Assembly (NCBI GenBank): GCA_024653795.1 | Contig: JANLHY010000151.1 | Location: 1 to 6,834, forward strand | DNA: 6,834 nt | Source of the DNA: Candidatus Brocadiaceae bacterium | GTDB taxonomy: Bacteria > Planctomycetota > Brocadiia > Brocadiales > Brocadiaceae | Reading direction: 5' to 3' | Shown here: positions 1 to 4,612 of the stretch, piece after piece | Layout of the letters: each line of letters opens with the position of its first letter | Position numbering within the stretch: position 1 is the stretch's first letter | Notes under the pieces: model-generated | The model's database searches: none | What the model was told of the DNA's origin: nothing | Seen by the model: only the letters and a program-made list of their open reading frames with translations | Position numbers and translations under genes: made by a program

Positions 1-42
1 GATGTTTGAAGGAATTTTAATTTTTGTATCTTCTCCATAAAC

Positions 43-79
43 TGGCAGTATAAAGAATTTATTGATTAAAATACTGCCA
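43..79. promoter_or_regulatory. 9-bp inverted repeat in the leader of the helicase gene
   Basis: TGGCAGTAT (43-51) and its exact reverse complement ATACTGCCA (71-79) are separated by a 19-base AT-rich spacer, 8 bases before the ATG at 87. The left arm overlaps a TATAAA hexamer (49-54) that could be a -10 element, although no convincing -35 box is placed correctly and no Bacteroidota-type TAnnTTTG box is visible. The arrangement would suit an operator for a dimeric repressor or an mRNA hairpin limiting initiation. No Shine-Dalgarno sequence is visible before the ATG. The repeat is seen directly; the function is inference. Confidence 0.35.
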
Positions 80-86
80 ATATACC

Positions 87-2807
87 ATGAATAAAGAATT
101 CACTAAAACCTTAAAATCCGGTATTAGAGACAACAGGCATAGAGGCTCTGTAGGTGAATTTTTAACGGAAAAAATCCAGCCAGGCTCAAAGTTGTTAGCA
201 GTCTCAGCCTATTTCACCATTTATGCATACGAAGCTTTAAAAACCCACTTGAACCAGATAGAACAATTGGACTTTCTATTTGGTGAACCTCGATTCATCA
301 AGTCCCTTGATCCCAATAAAGTTGATAAAAAATCCTTTAAGATAGAAGACGAAGAGATAAAACTCAGCAATAGACTCGAACAGAACAGAATTGCTAAAGA
401 ATGTGCCGAATGGATCAGGCAAAAGGTTCAGATAAAATCTATAAAACATTCCAACCTGCTCCACGGCAAGTTATATCATATTGATAATAACGGCGTGGAA
501 GAAGCTATTATGGGAAGCTCAAACTTTACGGTAAAAGGACTCGGTTTGTCTTTGAACAATAATATTGAATTAAACCTGGAAGTAGATAGCAAGCGAGACA
601 GGAACGATTTAAAAGACTGGTTCTGTGAAATCTGGAATAATGACGAAATCGTGGAGGACGTAAAGGATGAAGTGTTGGCGTATTTAGAACAACTTTACAC
701 AAACCACTGCCCTGAATTTATCTATTACAAAACGCTTTATCATATATTTAATAAATTTCTTGCCGACCAATCCAAAGGCGGATTATTTACCGAAAAGACT
801 CAATTAACAGAAACAGAAATCTGGAAGATATTATTTGAATTTCAGAAAGATGGCGTTAAAGGCGCAATCAACAAAATACTCACACACAACGGATGTATCA
901 TTGCTGATAGCGTTGGCTTGGGTAAAACCTTTGAGGCATTGGCAGTTATCAAATATTTTGAATTGCTCAATTATAGGGTTTTAGTGCTCTGTCCTAAAAA
1001 ATTAAAGGAGAACTGGACTGTTTATCAAGCTCATATCAATAGTGAACTAAATCCCTTTATAAACGATAGATTTAATTACACCGTGCTATGCCATACGGAT
1101 TTGAGTAGGGATGGAGGCATGTCTGGAGATATTAACCTTGCTACCATAAACTGGGGCAACTATGACCTTGTGGTGATAGATGAATCCCACAACTTCCGCA
1201 ATAACACTAAGGGAAGAAGGGATGAAGATAACAACATTATCCGCAAAAGCCGTTATGAACGGTTAATGGATGATATTATCAAGGAAGGAATAAAAACAAA
1301 GGTTTTATTAATCTCTGCAACGCCCGTTAATATAAATCTGCGTGACCTGAGAAATCAGATTTACTTTATAACGGAAGATAAAGACGACACCTTCAAACAA
1401 TCTATGGGTATTCATAGTCTGAAGGAGACAATTTCGGTAGCACAGCGTGAGTTTACTCACTGGGCTGATCACAAGAAAAATCCAGAGAGAAACGTTAAGG
1501 ATTTGCTTGAAAAATTACCTTCCTCATTTTTTAAACTCCTTGATGAACTGACCATTGCCCGCTCCCGCAAACACATTCAAACGTATTACAAAGAGGAAAT
1601 GAACAAGATTGGGTCGTTTCCGGAGAGATTAAAGCCCATTCCCATCTCTCCTCAGATAGACACAAAAGGCCGGTTTATGTCCTATGACAAGCTGAACGAT
1701 GAGATTTCCAATTATCAGCTTTCCTTGTTCAACCCTTCCAAATATGTAAAAGATGAGCATAAGGATGTCTACGAAGAAAAGGCTGGAACGAAAAAAGCGA
1801 AGCAGATTGAGTTATTCCCTTTTACCCAGTCTGAGCGTGAACACTATTTAATCGGCATGATGAAGATAAATTTCATGAAGCGGCTTGAAAGTTCTATCAG
1901 CTCTTTTGCAATAACCATGGGCAGGACTATCACTAAAATTGAGGATTTGGAGGACAGGATTCTGCGGTTTAAACAATTTCAAAGCGAAAATCCAGAACTG
2001 GATTTTGACGACTTAACTATTGATGATATTGAAGATGAAGAATTAAAAGAGGCAATGGAAATTGGTAAGAAGCTGACGTATAAACTGGCGCATCTAAAAT
2101 TAGACGAATGGCTGGGAGACTTGCAAAAAGACAAGGCACAGTTAAGCATTCTACATTCAACCGCCCAGGGTATAAGTATCGAAAGAGACGCCAAGCTCAA
2201 AGAATTAAAAAGGCTTATTGAAAATAAGGTTAAAAACCCTACCTTTACCAGAGACAGAAACCCTAACAAAAAAGTCATTGTATTTACCGCCTTTGCAGAT
2301 ACCGCCGGGTATCTTTATGATGCCTTAAAAGATTGGGTTTCCAGTGAGTTGAAGGTGCATATTGCTTTAGTAACAGGCGGCGCCAGTAATTGCAAAACCA
2401 CCTTTATGCCTAAAGGTTACAAAGGACAAACAGAATTTAACCATATACTAACGAATTTCTCGCCGGTTTCCAAAAAACGAAACAAAATCACTTCGATGCC
2501 GCAAGATGAAGAAATTGATATTTTAATCGCTACTGATTGTATTTCAGAAGGACAAAACTTGCAGGATTGTGATTACCTTGTCAACTATGATATACACTGG
2601 AATCCTGTAAAAATAATTCAGCGTTTCGGCAGGATTGACCGTATCGGCTCCATCAATGAAGCAGTCCAATTGGTCAATTTCTGGCCTACAGATGATTTAA
2701 ACAAGTATATTAACCTTAAAAATCGTGTAGAAGCTCGAATGGCCCTGGTGGACATTGCAGCTACAACTGAGGATAATATCCTGAACACAGAGGCAATCCA
2801 GGGATAA
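87..2807 (+). CDS. PLD-nuclease/SNF2-family helicase, frameshifted before its C-terminus
   Basis: Large helicase with an N-terminal phospholipase-D-like domain, of the type found in restriction and phage-defence loci; it would use ATP to move on DNA, and the PLD half-site could cut phosphodiester bonds. The PLD signature is HGK (126-128) followed by GSSNF (143-147), one half-site, so dimerisation would be needed for activity. The SF2 motifs are intact: Walker A VGLGKT (276-281), DESH box (365-368), SAT (410-412), SEGQNLQ (820-826) and QRFGRIDRIG (845-854). A charged region of about 300 residues lies between the two RecA-like lobes. The frame ends at TAA 2805-2807, but the family's conserved C-terminal region continues at once in another frame (2812-3456), so the ancestral protein was about 1,130 residues. 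All catalytic motifs lie before the break, so the product might retain partial activity. The ATG at 87 is chosen because family-like sequence begins there. Confidence 0.9.
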   Translation: MNKEFTKTLKSGIRDNRHRGSVGEFLTEKIQPGSKLLAVSAYFTIYAYEALKTHLNQIEQLDFLFGEPRFIKSLDPNKVDKKSFKIEDEEIKLSNRLEQNRIAKECAEWIRQKVQIKSIKHSNLLHGKLYHIDNNGVEEAIMGSSNFTVKGLGLSLNNNIELNLEVDSKRDRNDLKDWFCEIWNNDEIVEDVKDEVLAYLEQLYTNHCPEFIYYKTLYHIFNKFLADQSKGGLFTEKTQLTETEIWKILFEFQKDGVKGAINKILTHNGCIIADSVGLGKTFEALAVIKYFELLNYRVLVLCPKKLKENWTVYQAHINSELNPFINDRFNYTVLCHTDLSRDGGMSGDINLATINWGNYDLVVIDESHNFRNNTKGRRDEDNNIIRKSRYERLMDDIIKEGIKTKVLLISATPVNINLRDLRNQIYFITEDKDDTFKQSMGIHSLKETISVAQREFTHWADHKKNPERNVKDLLEKLPSSFFKLLDELTIARSRKHIQTYYKEEMNKIGSFPERLKPIPISPQIDTKGRFMSYDKLNDEISNYQLSLFNPSKYVKDEHKDVYEEKAGTKKAKQIELFPFTQSEREHYLIGMMKINFMKRLESSISSFAITMGRTITKIEDLEDRILRFKQFQSENPELDFDDLTIDDIEDEELKEAMEIGKKLTYKLAHLKLDEWLGDLQKDKAQLSILHSTAQGISIERDAKLKELKRLIENKVKNPTFTRDRNPNKKVIVFTAFADTAGYLYDALKDWVSSELKVHIALVTGGASNCKTTFMPKGYKGQTEFNHILTNFSPVSKKRNKITSMPQDEEIDILIATDCISEGQNLQDCDYLVNYDIHWNPVKIIQRFGRIDRIGSINEAVQLVNFWPTDDLNKYINLKNRVEARMALVDIAATTEDNILNTEAIQG

Positions 2808-2811
2808 GCAA

Positions 2812-3456
2812 TTGCTAAGATTGAAGGACGAAGTTCTCGACCTCGAAGACCTGGGCGAGAGTGTTACTCTGAACGAATTCACTTTAGATGATTTCAGAAT
2901 TGAGTTGAGTAAATACATAGAGGCAAATAGAAAGGTATTAGAGGATGCCCCACTGGGTTTATACGCCGTAGTTCCCTCTCCTTCTGGTGAAAATGCACGT
3001 CTGGCAGACTATTCCAGATTGGATAAGGCAACGAAAGACCTTATAAGCAAAGGGGTGATTTTCTGCCTCAGGCAAAAGGGGGATGGTTCTGGTTGTGAGA
3101 AGGTAAACCCCTTACAACCATACTACTTCCTGGTCTATGTGAGAGACGACGGCGTTGTGCGGTATACATTCACCCAGCCAAAACAGATACTCGACATGTA
3201 TCGCCTGCTCTGTGCCGGGAAAACAGTTCATTATGACGCATTGTGCCGTTTATTTGACGAACAGACCGAAAATGGCAATAATATGAAGGAATATAGCAGC
3301 CTGCTTGGGAAGGCCGTGGATGCCATTGTAAGCACATACAGGAAAAGGGTATTGCACCATTTATTATCAGGAAGGAATGCCATCTTACCCGACCAGCAAT
3401 CACAGGTATCAGAGACAACAGATTTTGAATTGATTACGTGGTTGGTAATTAAATGA
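2812..3456 (+). CDS. C-terminal fragment of the same helicase (frameshift product)
   Basis: From my knowledge of this helicase family, the protein matches the extreme C-terminus of full-length members: it begins with LRLKDEVLDLEDLGES, continues with PLGLYAVVPS, GVIFCLRQKG and EKVNPLQPY, and ends with DFELITWLVIK. It has no catalytic motif of its own. The first available start is TTG 2812, five bases after the upstream stop, with a purine-rich AGGGA (2800-2804) before it, so reinitiation is possible. The frame is open upstream to 2785 and reads RDKQL just before the TTG, which looks like helicase sequence. This supports a frameshift rather than a true separate gene. Its stop is separated from the next ATG by one base. 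Alternatively the two parts may be made as separate chains that reassociate; nothing here proves that. Confidence 0.8.
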   Translation: MLRLKDEVLDLEDLGESVTLNEFTLDDFRIELSKYIEANRKVLEDAPLGLYAVVPSPSGENARLADYSRLDKATKDLISKGVIFCLRQKGDGSGCEKVNPLQPYYFLVYVRDDGVVRYTFTQPKQILDMYRLLCAGKTVHYDALCRLFDEQTENGNNMKEYSSLLGKAVDAIVSTYRKRVLHHLLSGRNAILPDQQSQVSETTDFELITWLVIK

Positions 3457-3457
3457 C

Positions 3458-3961
3458 ATGACAGATTTTAATCTATTACTCAACAGCATTAAATCCATTC
3501 ACCTGCAATTGCAGGACAGTGCCGCTAAAGCTGTAAACAAACTGCTTACCATTCGTAATTGGCTGATTGGCTATTACATAGTTGAATATGAACAAAATGG
3601 TGAAGACAAGGCTCATTACGGGGGAAAATTGCTTGCAAATCTTGAAAAAGGACTGAAAGAATTAGGGCTGCAAGAACTTTCTGAGAGAAGATTGCGGGAG
3701 GCGCGTCTTTTTTATAAAACATATCCTCAAATATGGCAGTCAGTGACCGCCATATTGAACACAACCCAAATTCGGCAATCGATGACCGCCATTTTTAAAT
3801 CAGATCAGATTGTGCAATCACCGATTCCACAATCTGTACCATCAGACTTAACAGACTTAATGGTGCCTCCTGAAAAACTTGTCAGCTTACAAAAAGCCCG
3901 AAGGGCTGGTATGATTATAGCCAATGAACAACCGAAACCAACAACAACCCCGAAGGGGTGA
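3458..3961 (+). CDS. Truncated DUF1016/YhcG-type protein (N-terminal domain only)
   Basis: Residues about 5-115 resemble the helical N-terminal domain of DUF1016 (YhcG-like) proteins, including NWLIGYYIVEYEQNG and LSERRLREARLFYKTYPQIWQS. Full-length members are roughly 330-380 residues and carry a PDDEXK-type nuclease at the C-terminus, and they often lie inside restriction-modification loci. Here the protein has 167 residues. The segment MVPPEKL (135-141) looks like the start of the next conserved part, but the frame then runs into a REP-like repeat that encodes residues 146-167 and supplies the TGA. No nuclease motif is present, and the missing part is not found downstream. Residues around 92-117 include a short imperfect duplication (QSVTAI/QSMTAI). 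The start follows the previous stop by one base without a clear Shine-Dalgarno, suggesting translational coupling. It is probably a remnant, though the small domain could persist as a DNA-binding protein. Confidence 0.75.
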   Translation: MTDFNLLLNSIKSIHLQLQDSAAKAVNKLLTIRNWLIGYYIVEYEQNGEDKAHYGGKLLANLEKGLKELGLQELSERRLREARLFYKTYPQIWQSVTAILNTTQIRQSMTAIFKSDQIVQSPIPQSVPSDLTDLMVPPEKLVSLQKARRAGMIIANEQPKPTTTPKG

Positions 3962-3969
3962 AATGTTAT
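3895..3969 (+). repeat. REP-like palindrome doublet, copy 1
   Basis: Two small hairpins form the element: AGCCC-GAA-GGGCT (3895-3907) and ACCCC-GAA-GGGGT (3947-3959), with starts 52 bases apart. The first 26 bases match copy 2 (from 4536) at 25 positions, and the 15-base block beginning ACCCCGAAGGGGT is identical. The element lies on the 3' end of the truncated DUF1016 frame, encoding its last 22 residues, and the TGA stop is inside the repeat. It sits 22 bases upstream of the Y1 transposase gene, the usual arrangement of REP elements with their transposase. Confidence 0.8.
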
Positions 3970-3991
3970 AGGGATGAAATAAAAGAAAATC

Positions 3992-4453
3992 ATGGCCGGA
4001 ACGTTCACACAAATATACATACAGGCAATCTTTGCCGTAAACGGCAGGTCAAATCTGCTGCAAAAACCCTGGAGCGATGAAGTATTTAAATATATGGCTG
4101 GCATCATCAAAAACAAGGGACAAAAGCCTATAATCGTCAATGGCGTTGCCAACCATGTGCATATGTTCGTTGGGTTACAACCGGCTATGGCCGTTTCTGA
4201 TCTGGTCAGGGATGTGAAAAACAATACGACGAATTTCATAAATGACCGGAAATTGATTAGAGGTAAATTTTCATGGCAGGAAGGATACGGAGCCTTCTCT
4301 TATGCCCACAGCCAGATCGAGACTGTTTATAACTACATTTTAAGACAGGAAGAACATCATAAGCAGAAAACATTCAAGGAAGAATATTCGGATTTTTTGA
4401 AAAAATTTAATGTTGAATTCAATGAAAAATATTTATTTGATTGGTTGGAATAA
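3992..4453 (+). CDS. tnpA: IS200/IS605-family Y1 (HUH) transposase TnpA
   Basis: At 153 residues this is the normal length for a Y1 transposase, which acts on single-stranded DNA and joins to it through a tyrosine. The HUH metal-binding motif is NHVHMFV, with H55 and H57. The likely catalytic tyrosine is Y115 in the YILRQ context, followed by the family-typical EEHHKQKTF and EEYSDFLKKF. The N-terminus MAGTFTQIYIQAIFAV and the ending FDWLE match full-length relatives, so the gene appears intact. The start ATG at 3992 has only a weak purine stretch (AAAAGAAAA) before it. It is bracketed by REP-like repeats, so it may instead be a domesticated REP-associated transposase that spreads those repeats rather than itself. 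It looks unrelated in detail to the second transposase region at the end of the window. Confidence 0.9.
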   Translation: MAGTFTQIYIQAIFAVNGRSNLLQKPWSDEVFKYMAGIIKNKGQKPIIVNGVANHVHMFVGLQPAMAVSDLVRDVKNNTTNFINDRKLIRGKFSWQEGYGAFSYAHSQIETVYNYILRQEEHHKQKTFKEEYSDFLKKFNVEFNEKYLFDWLE

Positions 4454-4491
4454 TAGAATGAATAATGATGTAAAATCTATAATAATTACTT

Positions 4492-4500
4492 CCCTTCGGG
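4492..4500 (-). repeat. Single inverted CCCGAAGGG palindrome after tnpA
   Basis: CCCTTCGGG is the reverse complement of the CCCGAAGGG core seen in the two doublets. It lies 38 bases past the tnpA stop in the opposite orientation. It may be a degenerate third REP unit or mark the right boundary of the transposase unit. The hairpin is short and is not followed by a T-run, so it is not called a terminator. Confidence 0.45.
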
Positions 4501-4535
4501 ATTGTAAAGATTGTAAATTGAATTAAATGAATGTA

Positions 4536-4611
4536 AGCCCGAAGGGCTGATATGATTATAGGAAAAGAAACAACCGATTCTACCCAAAACCCCGAAGGGG
4601 TGACATTTTAT
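4536..4611 (+). repeat. REP-like palindrome doublet, copy 2
   Basis: Hairpins AGCCC-GAA-GGGCT (4536-4548) and ACCCC-GAA-GGGGT (4589-4601) have starts 53 bases apart, against 52 in copy 1. The 3' arm contains AAGGGG (4595-4600), which lies 12 bases before the ATG of the methyltransferase gene and is the only Shine-Dalgarno-like sequence there. The repeat may therefore have replaced or now provides the ribosome binding site of that gene, and the hairpin could hide it. The latter is inference. Confidence 0.8.
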
Positions 4612-4612
4612 C

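Larger units (their letters stand above)
3895..4611 (+). mobile_element. IS200/RAYT-like transposase unit flanked by REP doublets
   Basis: A Y1 transposase gene (3992-4453) lies between two direct copies of a 75-76-base palindromic doublet (3895-3969 and 4536-4611). No TnpB or inverted terminal repeats are seen, as expected for single-strand IS200-type elements or RAYT units. The left repeat interrupts a DUF1016 gene whose C-terminal half is lost, so arrival of this unit, or a deletion linked to it, is the likely cause. Exact ends cannot be fixed from one copy. Confidence 0.6.

Noticed and set aside
87..3456. Membership of a DISARM or BREX system
   Set aside because: A helicase, a PLD motif and a methyltransferase are present, but no DrmA/DrmB-type or PglZ/BrxC-type gene is visible, and here the PLD domain is fused to the helicase. 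Genes outside the window could change this.
3805..4239. A 144-codon minus-strand frame across the DUF1016 end and tnpA
   Set aside because: It crosses a repeat and two well-supported + strand genes and has no domain of its own; its hydrophobic look comes from reading tnpA backwards.
3458..4453. A toxin-antitoxin pair formed by the 167- and 153-residue proteins
   Set aside because: The second is clearly a Y1 transposase with an HUH motif and the first is a truncated DUF1016 protein; proximity results from the insertion.
4536..4601. Rho-independent terminators at the GAA-loop hairpins
   Set aside because: The stems are only 5 bp and no T-run follows; matching copies elsewhere in the window fit a dispersed repeat better.
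3895..4611. A CRISPR array or tandem repeat array
   Set aside because: There are only two copies, separated by a transposase gene, and each has internal hairpins typical of REP elements rather than repeats with regular spacers.
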